Shown: positions 1 through 5,404, counted from the first letter of the stretch. The stretch: 5,404 nt of DNA from Actinomycetota bacterium (GCA_009701115.1 WLKR01000097.1:1-5404); one strand, 5' to 3'. Numbers and translations are program-made. The notes: generated by a model not told the origin, from the sequence alone.

Positions 1-226
1 CCCCCGCCTTAACCCGCCGTTCAATCTCGTGGCGAACGGCAATCGATGACGTGGCGTTGCTCTGAGCCACCGAGAGCCCCTCGCAGGCCGGACAACGCAC
101 GATTGATTCGAGGTGCGCAATACGGCGCTCCGTTGGAGACGTCGTCGTACTGGTGGTGAAGATAGTGAAGAAGACGACTACGAATGCCGCCAGCCAGAGC
201 CGGAAGGTCTTGGCGATTCGGGTCAT
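1..226 (-). CDS. ccmH: Cytochrome c heme lyase subunit CcmH, N-terminal part (cut by window edge)
   Basis: CcmH is a membrane-anchored periplasmic thiol-oxidoreductase that binds apocytochrome c and, with CcmF, forms the heme lyase. The frame opens with ATG at 226-224, overlaps the ccmG stop as ATGA, and stays open for 75 codons to the left window edge without a stop. Residues about 9-25 form a hydrophobic signal/anchor segment. The hallmark motif follows: RCPACEGLSVAQSNA at residues 44-58, with redox cysteines C45 and C48, then IAVRHEIERRV, which matches the three-helix CcmH domain. A plausible ribosome site (GGA, 8 nt before the ATG) precedes the start. The protein is incomplete, so I cannot tell whether it ends after the CcmH domain or is fused to a CcmI-like TPR part. 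The family call rests on the CxxC motif and on its place directly after ccmG. Confidence 0.93.
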   Translation of the reverse strand, partial: MTRIAKTFRLWLAAFVVVFFTIFTTSTTTSPTERRIAHLESIVRCPACEGLSVAQSNATSSIAVRHEIERRVKAG

Positions 227-759
227 GTCCCGATTCCGTTCAGCGCGGCCGTGAGTTGCGCCGAGGTCGTCTCCCCGAAGAAGACTGCGGCAATATGACC
301 GCTGCGATCGATGATGTACGTCGTGGGAGGGCTCGTAACGCCGTAGGAGTTGGCAATCTCGCCTCTGGTGTCGACGACCGACGTGTAGAGACTGCCGTAG
401 TTCTTTTCAAAGGCCGCGGCTGCGGATGTTGAATCATTAAAGACCACGCCGACCACAGTCGCCCCGTGAATTTGCTGTTGCTCCCAAGCCAAAGTCGAGA
501 GTTCGGGGCCTTCGCTCTTGCACGGTCCGCACCACGAGGCCCAGAAATTTACGACAACGAGCTGACCGCGATAGTCGGTCAAATCGAAACTCTGGCCGCG
601 CAACGTGGTACCCGCGATGGATGGAGCCACGTGACCGATGAGTGGGCTCGGCTGTTCATTAGCGTCCTTCGCTGGCTGGCGCGTCGCAAAGAAGAGTGAC
701 GTAGCCACCACGAGAACCGTGGCGACCATGCCAAGAGTGCCCACGGCGCGCGACTTCAC
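223..759 (-). CDS. ccmG: Thiol:disulfide interchange protein CcmG/DsbE, thioredoxin-like, membrane-anchored
   Basis: This is a 178-residue thioredoxin-fold reductant that keeps the CxxCH cysteines of apocytochrome c (or CcmH) reduced on the outer face of the membrane. I chose the GTG at 759 because it overlaps the ccmF stop as GTGA and has a strong GAGGA site 6 nt upstream. The same frame is open to an ATG at 834, but that would add 25 residues of ccmF-overlapping, polar sequence in front of the anchor. From the GTG the order is: short basic start, membrane anchor at about residues 8-25, linker, then the AhpC/TSA-TlpA domain. NFWASWCGPCKSEGP places the active-site cysteines at C77 and C80; the cis-proline loop is VTSPPTTYIID with P145. 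The active site is CGPC, like thioredoxin and TlpA/ResA, rather than the CPTC of E. coli CcmG. ResA- or TlpA-like naming would also fit, but its place between ccmF and ccmH supports CcmG. Confidence 0.93.
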   Translation of the reverse strand: MKSRAVGTLGMVATVLVVATSLFFATRQPAKDANEQPSPLIGHVAPSIAGTTLRGQSFDLTDYRGQLVVVNFWASWCGPCKSEGPELSTLAWEQQQIHGATVVGVVFNDSTSAAAAFEKNYGSLYTSVVDTRGEIANSYGVTSPPTTYIIDRSGHIAAVFFGETTSAQLTAALNGIGT

Positions 760-2714
760 TTGTGGTCCTCTCGGCGGCGAACGAAGGAGAGCATCGAACC
801 AAATCCAATGGTCAACCCGCCGATCCACAGCCACACTAAGAGTGGCTCCACCGTGACACCGATCACTACGGATCCGGCTGGTAGGTCATCAGCGACTTGA
901 GCCCCTGAGGAAGTTCCCGTACCGCCGACGGCATCAAACGTGAGGTAGACGTCACGCCAAAAGTTTGAAGAGATGGCCGGTGTGCCAACGGTCTGACCGT
1001 CACGACCGTGGAACGTAGTGATCGCGGGGTGGAGCGGACTCTGCCCGTTCACCCGAACTGAAAGCTCAGTGGCGTCGCGTAGCTCATCGTGAACGTCACG
1101 TAGTCCGAGGTAGGTAATGCGCTCCCCGGCCACCACGGTGGACTGTCCCTCGGCGAGAGCGACTTCGGTCTTGGTGGCCAACGTGGTCGAAGAGACAATG
1201 CCGAGCGCCAACATCACGACGCCCAGGTGGACAACCATGCCGCCGGCCGTTGGGCCTAAGAGGCCACGAAGCCAGTTATCGCCACGCTGACGAGCACTAC
1301 GCACTGAACCAGACAGCGTTCGCAAGGCCGTACCCGCGGCGGCGGCCGCAAGGAAATAGGCCAGCAGCAGTGCGGGACGATGAATGCCCGCCAGCCAGAT
1401 CACCACAACGACGGCGAGGGCGAACCAGGCCGAAGTTCTCAGTCGACTCCACAGCACGTGCCGATCGGTCTTGCGCCAGCCCGCGAGTGGTGCCAGGGCC
1501 ATGAGTGAAAGCACGAGGACTCCCACCGGAACCGAGACCTTCGCAAAGTACGGCGCACCCACGGTGACCTGACCACCATTGATGGCCTCGTAGAGCAGGG
1601 GGAAGGCCGTGCCGACCAGCACGACGATGGCAAAACCGACAAACAGGATGTTGTTCGCCACGAAGAGACCCTCTCGTGAGAGTGCGGCATCCACGCCAAC
1701 GGGAGAGCGGAGACGATCTCCCCGCCACGAAATCAGCGCCGCGCCTCCGCCGATCGTGACGGCGAAGAAGCCAATCAGGATTGGACCGAGAGTCGAGGAT
1801 GAGAAGGCGTGCACACTTTGGAGAACACCAGAGCGAGTGAAGAACGTACCGAGAATGGTCAGCGCAAATGTGGCGATAGCCAGTGAGAGGTTCCACACGC
1901 GAAAGAGACCCCGTCGGTCCTGCACGATGATGGAGTGGACGTAGGCCGTCGCCGTTAGCCACGGCAAGAGGGCTGCGTTTTCTACCGGGTCCCAACCCCA
2001 GAAGCCACCCCAGCCCAAGACTTGGTAGCTCCACCAGGCACCCAGCACGATGCCGACGCTCAAGATGCCCCAGGCCAGCACGGTCCACTGGCGAAGCCGG
2101 ATGGGCCACCGCTCATCAACCCGTCCAGTAATCAGCATGGCTACCGCGAAGACGAAAGGAACCGTAAAGCCCACGAAGCCGGCGTAGAGCAGTGGGGGGT
2201 GGGCCGCCACGAGTGGATTGTTTTGCAACAGGGCGTTCGGTCCGGCACCCTGTGAGGAGTGAATGGGATTCGGTACGAAGGGATCAGCCGGTCCGGCCAT
2301 CAGGCCCACGAAAAAGGCCGCCACGGCAAAGAACACCAACGTGGCCCACTGCACAACGCGATCGGCCGCGTCGTGGCGGTAACGACTGATCACGACCACG
2401 AGCAACGCCGCCAGCAACAGTGCCCACAACAAGATGGAGCCCTCGAGGGCGCTCCACATTCCCGTCATGGAATAAATCGTGGGGGTGAACGTGGCGTTGT
2501 TTTCGGCCACGTACGCGAGATCGAAGTTGTGCGTCAGTAGTGCGACCTGCATGACAACAACCGCCGCGAACGTACTGGCCAACCCCACGATGGCAATGGT
2601 CAGCGGTGAGCCACTCTTGTTGCGACGAATGCGGACTCCCTGGACTATGACGCCCATCAAAAAGGCCAGCAGGGCACCGTCTACGAAGAGGCGTCCGAGC
2701 GTCGAGGCCGTCAT
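756..2714 (-). CDS. ccmF: Heme lyase core subunit CcmF (WWD/heme-handling family)
   Basis: CcmF is the large membrane subunit that takes heme from holo-CcmE and, with CcmH, ligates it to apocytochrome c. The frame codes for 652 residues, close to the 647 of E. coli CcmF, with roughly 14-15 hydrophobic segments spread over the length. The WWD region is intact: WWSYQVLGWGGFWGWDPVEN at about 227-246, followed by LLPWL. All four histidines known as heme ligands in the family have counterparts: H172 in AAHPPLLY, H260 in YVHSIIV, H302 in SGVLQSVHAF, and H496 in GGMVVHLGV. A soluble periplasmic domain (about 512-618) precedes the last membrane helix, and the cytoplasmic tail is basic (VRRREDHK). The ATG at 2714 overlaps the ccmE stop as ATGA. 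I see no good Shine-Dalgarno, so coupling to ccmE translation is likely. Nothing suggests truncation or frameshift. Confidence 0.97.
   Translation of the reverse strand: MTASTLGRLFVDGALLAFLMGVIVQGVRIRRNKSGSPLTIAIVGLASTFAAVVVMQVALLTHNFDLAYVAENNATFTPTIYSMTGMWSALEGSILLWALLLAALLVVVISRYRHDAADRVVQWATLVFFAVAAFFVGLMAGPADPFVPNPIHSSQGAGPNALLQNNPLVAAHPPLLYAGFVGFTVPFVFAVAMLITGRVDERWPIRLRQWTVLAWGILSVGIVLGAWWSYQVLGWGGFWGWDPVENAALLPWLTATAYVHSIIVQDRRGLFRVWNLSLAIATFALTILGTFFTRSGVLQSVHAFSSSTLGPILIGFFAVTIGGGAALISWRGDRLRSPVGVDAALSREGLFVANNILFVGFAIVVLVGTAFPLLYEAINGGQVTVGAPYFAKVSVPVGVLVLSLMALAPLAGWRKTDRHVLWSRLRTSAWFALAVVVVIWLAGIHRPALLLAYFLAAAAAGTALRTLSGSVRSARQRGDNWLRGLLGPTAGGMVVHLGVVMLALGIVSSTTLATKTEVALAEGQSTVVAGERITYLGLRDVHDELRDATELSVRVNGQSPLHPAITTFHGRDGQTVGTPAISSNFWRDVYLTFDAVGGTGTSSGAQVADDLPAGSVVIGVTVEPLLVWLWIGGLTIGFGSMLSFVRRREDHK
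766..770 (-). promoter_or_regulatory. Ribosome binding site of ccmG (decides start)
   Basis: On the minus strand GAGGA (in a GAGAGGA context) lies 6 nt before the GTG at 759-757, inside the last codons of ccmF. This is the best-spaced Shine-Dalgarno match in the region, and it favours the GTG start over the far-upstream ATG at 834. Confidence 0.7.
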
Positions 2715-3187
2715 TGGACCGTACCGTCGGATCCCTTAACACGCCCAGGGTTCTTCTCGATGTACTCAGCGCTGTGCTTCACCATGATTTGATTCGCGTG
2801 AAACGAATATGAAGTTGGCGAAGTGAACGATCCAACCACCACGACGGGAATGCCGGCCCGGAAAAGTTGGGGCGGCGTACCAACGGCCGTAACGGTGACC
2901 AACTCAGTCTTAGCGCCTCGGATGGTGAAGGTGGCGCCCTGCGATGTGCGCTCCACCGTGCCCTTGACGACCATGCCTTCGAGTCGTATTTCCCGAGTGC
3001 CGATGCTGGTTCGATCCTGATAGACCTCGCCCACGGTCTTGAAATAGTTGAGGGACTGCAGCATGCCCTGACTCAACATGACGCCAATAACGATTACTAA
3101 GAGGGCCAGAACGACCCACGTGCGTCGAGAACGCTTCGTCAGAGTCGGCGAGACGGGCGTGAGGTCCAGAGAAGATTCAGTCGTCAC
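2711..3187 (-). CDS. ccmE: Periplasmic heme chaperone CcmE
   Basis: CcmE accepts heme covalently from the CcmABCD complex and hands it to CcmF. The 158-residue product has a basic cytoplasmic start (KRSRRTW), one membrane anchor at about residues 24-42, and an OB-fold beta-barrel domain. Family landmarks are IRLEGMVVKGTVER, FTIRG, TAVGTPPQLFRAGIPVVVVGSF, and the heme-binding motif KHSAEY near the C-terminus. In that motif H138 is the expected covalent heme ligand and Y142 the partner tyrosine, so this is the HxxxY type rather than the CxxxY variant known from some bacteria and archaea. Translation starts at a GTG that lies inside ccmD, with an 11-nt overlap. There is no clear Shine-Dalgarno in front of it and no better in-frame start. 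The stop overlaps the ccmF start. Confidence 0.97.
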   Translation of the reverse strand: MTTESSLDLTPVSPTLTKRSRRTWVVLALLVIVIGVMLSQGMLQSLNYFKTVGEVYQDRTSIGTREIRLEGMVVKGTVERTSQGATFTIRGAKTELVTVTAVGTPPQLFRAGIPVVVVGSFTSPTSYSFHANQIMVKHSAEYIEKNPGRVKGSDGTVQ

Positions 3188-3272
3188 GACGTCGAGACCG
3201 CCGCCACAGAGAAACGGCGTAAGCGCCCATGGCGATCACCGTAACCAGATACCCCGCATTGACATAGCTCAT
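3177..3272 (-). CDS. ccmD: Heme exporter accessory protein CcmD (31 aa)
   Basis: CcmD is a tiny membrane protein that links CcmE to the CcmABC complex and is needed for release of holo-CcmE. I found it by translating the gap between ccmC and ccmE. The ATG at 3272-3270 overlaps the ccmC stop as ATGA, and a GGAG site sits 8 nt upstream. The 31 codons end at TGA 3179-3177, inside the start of ccmE. The product begins MSYVNAGYLVTVIAMGAY, continues AVSLWRRSRRRDD, and so has one membrane helix (about residues 8-23) followed by a cluster of arginines. This is the typical CcmD plan: an aromatic-rich start, one helix, and a basic cytoplasmic tail. It is much shorter than E. coli CcmD (69 aa), but short forms occur in the family. 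Its position exactly between ccmC and ccmE is the strongest support. Confidence 0.9.
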   Translation of the reverse strand: MSYVNAGYLVTVIAMGAYAVSLWRRSRRRDD

Positions 3273-3988
3273 GATGCCGACTCCGTCCGTCGGGCCTGAA
3301 GGGCGGCATCGAGTTCAGAGTCGCGCTGTCCCGCTTCACTTTCGGCGATGCGATAGCGAGCACGAACCATCCACGCAAAATCCAGCGAGAACGCAATGAA
3401 GCTCAGCAGGAGCGTCCAGGCCATCGAACCGTGAATCTTGAGGTGGCGATTCTCCGTGAAGACGGTGGCTCCTTGGTGCAGCGTGGTCCACCACATAACC
3501 GAGAAGTGAATAATCGGAATATTGACGGCCGTGAGGATGGCAAAGACGGCGCTGCGCTTAGCGCGTACTTGAGGATCATCATTGGCCCGCCGCAACGCAA
3601 GGTAGCCGAGCATCAAGACTCCGAGAACGGCAGTTGATGTCAGTCGGGCATCCCAGACCCACCACACACCCCACGTGGGGCGACCCCAAATCGAACCGGT
3701 GAGGAGTGTTAGGCCGATGAAGAGTGTGGAGACTTCGACGGCCGACGCGGCGACGCGATCGGCAACCATTGAGCGAGTGCGGGGCCAGAGATAGAGAGCG
3801 CTAGCGATGGTCGCAGCACCGAATGAGAGGTAGAGGGCAACCCACGCCTGAGCGGGGTGGATGTAGACCAGGCGTGCGAGCTCACCTTGGACTTTGTCTG
3901 GGGGCGTAATGAAATAGCCCATTACAAAAGTGGCCACGGAACTCGCGAGAGCGAGCGGGCCTAGTGCGCGTCGGGTGAGTTGTTTCAT
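3269..3988 (-). CDS. ccmC: Heme-handling membrane protein CcmC
   Basis: CcmC presents heme to CcmE at the outer face of the membrane and, with CcmD, makes the heme-CcmE adduct. The product is 239 residues with about six membrane helices (E. coli CcmC has 245). The tryptophan-rich heme site is intact as WGRPTWGVWWVWDARLTS at residues 101-118. The two flanking histidines that correspond to E. coli H60 and H184 are present: H44 in RLVYIHPAQAW and H171 in WWTTLHQGATV. The C-terminal tail (about 209-239) is charged and probably helical. Two ATGs stand in tandem at 3991 and 3988. I chose 3988 because AGAGGA then lies 6 nt away rather than 3, but the difference is one residue. A longer frame up to an ATG at 4069 lies inside ccmB and adds sequence unlike CcmC. 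The gene overlaps ccmB upstream and ccmD downstream. Confidence 0.97.
   Translation of the reverse strand: MKQLTRRALGPLALASSVATFVMGYFITPPDKVQGELARLVYIHPAQAWVALYLSFGAATIASALYLWPRTRSMVADRVAASAVEVSTLFIGLTLLTGSIWGRPTWGVWWVWDARLTSTAVLGVLMLGYLALRRANDDPQVRAKRSAVFAILTAVNIPIIHFSVMWWTTLHQGATVFTENRHLKIHGSMAWTLLLSFIAFSLDFAWMVRARYRIAESEAGQRDSELDAALQARRTESAS
3281..3284 (-). promoter_or_regulatory. Ribosome binding site of ccmD
   Basis: GGAG on the minus strand lies 8 nt before the ccmD ATG, within the last codons of ccmC. It supports ccmD as a translated gene despite its small size. Confidence 0.55.
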
Positions 3989-4647
3989 CATGATTCCTCT
4001 AATGCACCGTAAAGGAGAAGACCCACACAGGCGTACGCTCCCAGAGCAATACCCAAGAGCCAGACCCAACGGGCCAACGGACCCGCTGTGATAAGCGACG
4101 AGAAGGCCCGCTCCCCCGCAATGAGCACGGGGGCGAAGGCCGGCAGGGCCAGGGCGGGCAGGAGCGTGCCCGCATTCGCGCTGGAGGCCGCAATTCGGCC
4201 GTAGAGTACGCCGGCCAGCGACAGGGTGGCCGTGGCGAGCAGCAGGACGGGCAGAGTCAAGATGCCGGCGTGCAGCGGAACGTGGAGCAGCACCGTTGAG
4301 CCGGCTAACAATGCCGTGCCCACAATCGATAACTGAATGAACATCGCGAGCCCCTTGCCCAGAAAAACTGCGCCGGGATCGATTCCTAACATCTGCACGG
4401 AAGTAGCGGTCCCGCGCGATGACTCCAACTGGCTGGTGCGATTAATAACGAGTAGCGCGACCAACATCATCACGATGTAAAAGAGACCTGGGGCCAGTTT
4501 GGCTTGCGTTGATGCGTTGGGACCAACCGCTAAGCCGCATAAAACCAACGTCATGAGCCCAAAGGGAGCCACCTGCCAGAGCAGTACGCGACTGCGCCGC
4601 TCGATGAGGAGATCTTTCTGTGCCACCAAAAGTACGAGGCGGATCAC
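3988..4647 (-). CDS. ccmB: Heme ABC transporter permease CcmB
   Basis: CcmB is the integral-membrane partner of the CcmA ATPase in the CcmABCD complex that frees heme-loaded CcmE from CcmC. The product has 219 residues, essentially the length of E. coli CcmB (220), with six hydrophobic segments at roughly 22-41, 53-69, 100-121, 128-148, 158-177 and 190-213. The start LVAQKDLLIERRSRVLL is a typical CcmB opening: an amphipathic, charged segment before the first helix. The segment LLPALALPAFAPVLIAG (about 162-178) resembles the conserved LP-x-PVLI region of the family. The GTG start at 4647-4645 overlaps the ccmA stop as GTGA, and GGAGA lies 7 nt upstream. An ATG at 4654 is out of frame. The stop is shared with the ccmC start region. 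Confidence 0.95.
   Translation of the reverse strand: MIRLVLLVAQKDLLIERRSRVLLWQVAPFGLMTLVLCGLAVGPNASTQAKLAPGLFYIVMMLVALLVINRTSQLESSRGTATSVQMLGIDPGAVFLGKGLAMFIQLSIVGTALLAGSTVLLHVPLHAGILTLPVLLLATATLSLAGVLYGRIAASSANAGTLLPALALPAFAPVLIAGERAFSSLITAGPLARWVWLLGIALGAYACVGLLLYGALEES
3995..4000 (-). promoter_or_regulatory. Ribosome binding site of ccmC (decides start)
   Basis: AGAGGA on the minus strand is 3 nt from the first and 6 nt from the second of two adjacent ATG codons. The second spacing is nearer to the usual optimum. The site also argues against an upstream start at 4069. Confidence 0.65.
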
Positions 4648-5285
4648 GATGCATTCTCCACGATTCGTCCGCCCACCATCACAATGGACGAGGCGTTGGT
4701 TTCGGCGGGTAGAGCGCCATGCGACGTTAAGACGACTGTCGCTCCGCTCGATTGCGCAACCGTTATCAGCTGGCTGATGAGGTCTCGACCTTCTTCATCC
4801 AAACTGGCGTAGGGCTCGTCCAGCAACCAGAGTTGAGGGCGGCGAACCAAAAGCCACGCCAGCGAGACACGGCGTTGCTGACCGGCACTCAATGATTTCA
4901 GAGGCACCTGGGCTCTATGGCCCAGGCCAACTCGCTCAAGTGCTGAAGGGATGAAATCTCCGTCGGCCCCGGTGGTGCGTGCCGCGAAGAGCAAATTCTC
5001 AGTCGAACTGAGGTCGGGGTAGAACGAGGTTTCGTGACCGAGCCACCCGACGTGGCGTCGTAGTTCTCGCCGTTCCGCTGAACAGATATTCAGCCCCAAG
5101 ACCGTGCCGCTGCCACGGCTCGGCACTTCGAGGCCAGCCAGCAGGCGGAGCAGAGTCGTCTTGCCGGCGCCATTTGGTCCGGTGATGACATAGGCCTTGC
5201 CATTCTCCAGCGTGAGATTCACGCCCGAGAGAAGTGGAAAACTACCCGTCGTTACAACGACATCGCAGAGCGAAGCGACTGTCAC
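4644..5285 (-). CDS. ccmA: Heme ABC transporter ATP-binding protein CcmA
   Basis: CcmA is the cytoplasmic ATPase of the CcmABCD complex; its ATP hydrolysis drives release of holo-CcmE from CcmC/CcmD. The 213-residue product is a single ABC domain with all motifs in order: Walker A GPNGAGKTT (36-44), Q-loop region LGHETSFYPDLSSTENL (82-98), signature LSAGQQRR (132-139), Walker B LWLLDEP (152-158), D-loop SLD (161-163) and H-loop TSH (H189). The LGH-x-x start of the Q-loop region is characteristic of CcmA, but the position that is Gln in E. coli CcmA (LGHQ) is Glu85 here. The start is a GTG, 22 bp after the upstream gmd stop. Its Shine-Dalgarno is weak (GGAT close to the start) and abuts an inverted repeat. 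No promoter is evident in the gap, so transcription either reads through from gmd or starts inside gmd. Alone, the sequence could be another ABC ATPase; ccmB directly downstream settles it. Confidence 0.95.
   Translation of the reverse strand: MTVASLCDVVVTTGSFPLLSGVNLTLENGKAYVITGPNGAGKTTLLRLLAGLEVPSRGSGTVLGLNICSAERRELRRHVGWLGHETSFYPDLSSTENLLFAARTTGADGDFIPSALERVGLGHRAQVPLKSLSAGQQRRVSLAWLLVRRPQLWLLDEPYASLDEEGRDLISQLITVAQSSGATVVLTSHGALPAETNASSIVMVGGRIVENAS
4655..4659 (-). promoter_or_regulatory. Ribosome binding site of ccmB
   Basis: GGAGA on the minus strand ends 7 nt before the ccmB GTG, within the last codons of ccmA. It supports the non-ATG start. Confidence 0.6.
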
Positions 5286-5292
5286 AAGATCC

Positions 5293-5314
5293 GCGCTAAC
5301 GAAATCGTTAGCGC
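5293..5314 (-). repeat. Perfect inverted repeat at the gmd/ccmA junction (possible hairpin or operator)
   Basis: The plus strand reads GCGCTAACGA, then AA, then TCGTTAGCGC: two 10-bp arms in perfect inverted symmetry. On the message the arms can pair as a 9-bp stem with a 4-nt loop. The 5' arm contains the UAA stop codon of gmd (5310-5308), and the 3' arm ends 7 nt before the ccmA GTG. No run of U follows, so it is not a standard intrinsic terminator. It may be an RNA element affecting termination or ccmA translation, or a DNA operator for a dimeric repressor. The symmetry is seen directly; the role is inferred. Confidence 0.75.
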
Positions 5315-5404
5315 TGGAGCGCCTTGAGATCTGACGCCACCATCATTTCGACCAGTTGCGTGAAATCAACGTCTCGGCGCCAGCCCAGTACTCGCTCGGC
5401 CTTA
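5308..5404 (-). CDS. gmd: GDP-mannose 4,6-dehydratase, C-terminal end only (cut by window edge)
   Basis: Only the last 31 codons and the TAA stop lie in the window. They read KAERVLGWRRDVDFTQLVEM followed by MVASDLKALQR. The pattern K-A-x-x-x-LGW-x-x-x-V-x-F-x-x-LV-x-MMV-x-x-DL is characteristic of the C-terminus of GDP-mannose 4,6-dehydratases, short-chain dehydrogenase/reductase enzymes that convert GDP-D-mannose to GDP-4-keto-6-deoxy-D-mannose for deoxysugar synthesis. The NAD(P)-binding and catalytic parts are outside the window, so the call rests on this tail alone; a related extended-SDR sugar-nucleotide epimerase or dehydratase is the main alternative. It runs in the same direction as the ccm genes and ends 22 bp before ccmA, so it may share a transcript, though no functional link to cytochrome maturation is known. 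Confidence 0.72.
   Translation of the reverse strand, partial: KAERVLGWRRDVDFTQLVEMMVASDLKALQR

Noticed and set aside
760..834. N-terminal extension of ccmG to the ATG at 834.
   Set aside because: The extra 25 residues are read from inside ccmF, are polar and do not fit a signal anchor. The GTG at 759 has a GAGGA site and the GTGA overlap.
1297..2109. Open frame of 270 codons on the minus strand within ccmF, which could suggest a second gene or a frameshift.
   Set aside because: The ccmF frame is continuous for 652 codons with all histidine and WWD motifs. The other frame is Arg/Gly-rich without recognisable domains, typical of a shadow frame in GC-rich DNA.
3992..4069. N-terminal extension of ccmC to the ATG at 4069.
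   Set aside because: It lies entirely in ccmB, adds Cys/Ser-rich sequence unlike CcmC, and skips the AGAGGA site next to the tandem ATGs.
113..4777. Several plus-strand open frames of 60-110 codons (for example 1609-1944, 2259-2540 and 4499-4777).
   Set aside because: All lie opposite well-supported ccm genes, are rich in Arg/Pro/Thr, show no family motif, and have no consistent ribosome site.
5293..5314. Rho-independent terminator separating gmd from ccmA.
   Set aside because: The stem is good but is followed on the minus strand by GGATCTTGTG, with no T-run. Kept as a repeat of unknown role instead.

Overview
The window is almost wholly occupied by one tightly packed operon on the minus strand. 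It encodes the System I (Ccm) cytochrome c maturation machinery in the order ccmA-ccmB-ccmC-ccmD-ccmE-ccmF-ccmG-ccmH, read from right (5285) to left (1). All eight genes are recognisable from family motifs. ccmA to ccmG are complete; ccmH runs off the left edge after 75 codons, with its heme-lyase CxxC motif already visible. At the right edge, 5308-5404 holds the last 31 codons of a gene whose C-terminus matches GDP-mannose 4,6-dehydratase (gmd). It lies on the same strand, 22 bp upstream of ccmA. No tRNA, rRNA, mobile element or CRISPR is visible, and I see no convincing plus-strand gene.

Layout from transcription start side to end: gmd 3' end (5404-5308); a perfect 10-bp-arm inverted repeat over the gmd stop codon and the short intergenic gap (5314-5293); CcmA ATPase (5285-4644); CcmB permease (4647-3988); CcmC heme-handling WWD protein (3988-3269); the 31-residue CcmD (3272-3177); CcmE heme chaperone (3187-2711); CcmF heme lyase core (2714-756); CcmG thioredoxin-like reductant (759-223); CcmH N-terminal part (226-1). 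Every junction inside the ccm series is an overlap (GTGA, TGATG/ATGATGA, ATGA, 11 nt, ATGA, GTGA, ATGA), so translation is very probably coupled along the message. The only non-coding stretch is the 22 bp between gmd and ccmA.

How the genes work together, from established System I biology: CcmABCD loads heme onto a conserved histidine of CcmE, and CcmA ATP hydrolysis releases holo-CcmE. CcmF and CcmH receive the heme and attach it to CxxCH cysteines of apocytochrome c. CcmG and CcmH keep those cysteines reduced. The catalytic and ligand residues needed for this are present in the window: Walker motifs and LSAGQ signature in CcmA, two histidines and the tryptophan-rich motif in CcmC, HxxxY in CcmE, four histidines and the WWD motif in CcmF, CGPC in CcmG, RCPxC in CcmH. 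The host should therefore make c-type cytochromes and respire.

Organism: a bacterium of moderately high GC (about 60% by eye), with GTG starts in ccmA, ccmB, ccmE and ccmG. CcmA and CcmB are divergent from the proteobacterial proteins and read more like those of Actinomycetota (for example Acidimicrobiia) or other non-proteobacterial System I users. This placement is an impression from sequence style, not a computed result. I do not see an undescribed system here. The most interesting non-standard element is the dyad at the gmd/ccmA junction.
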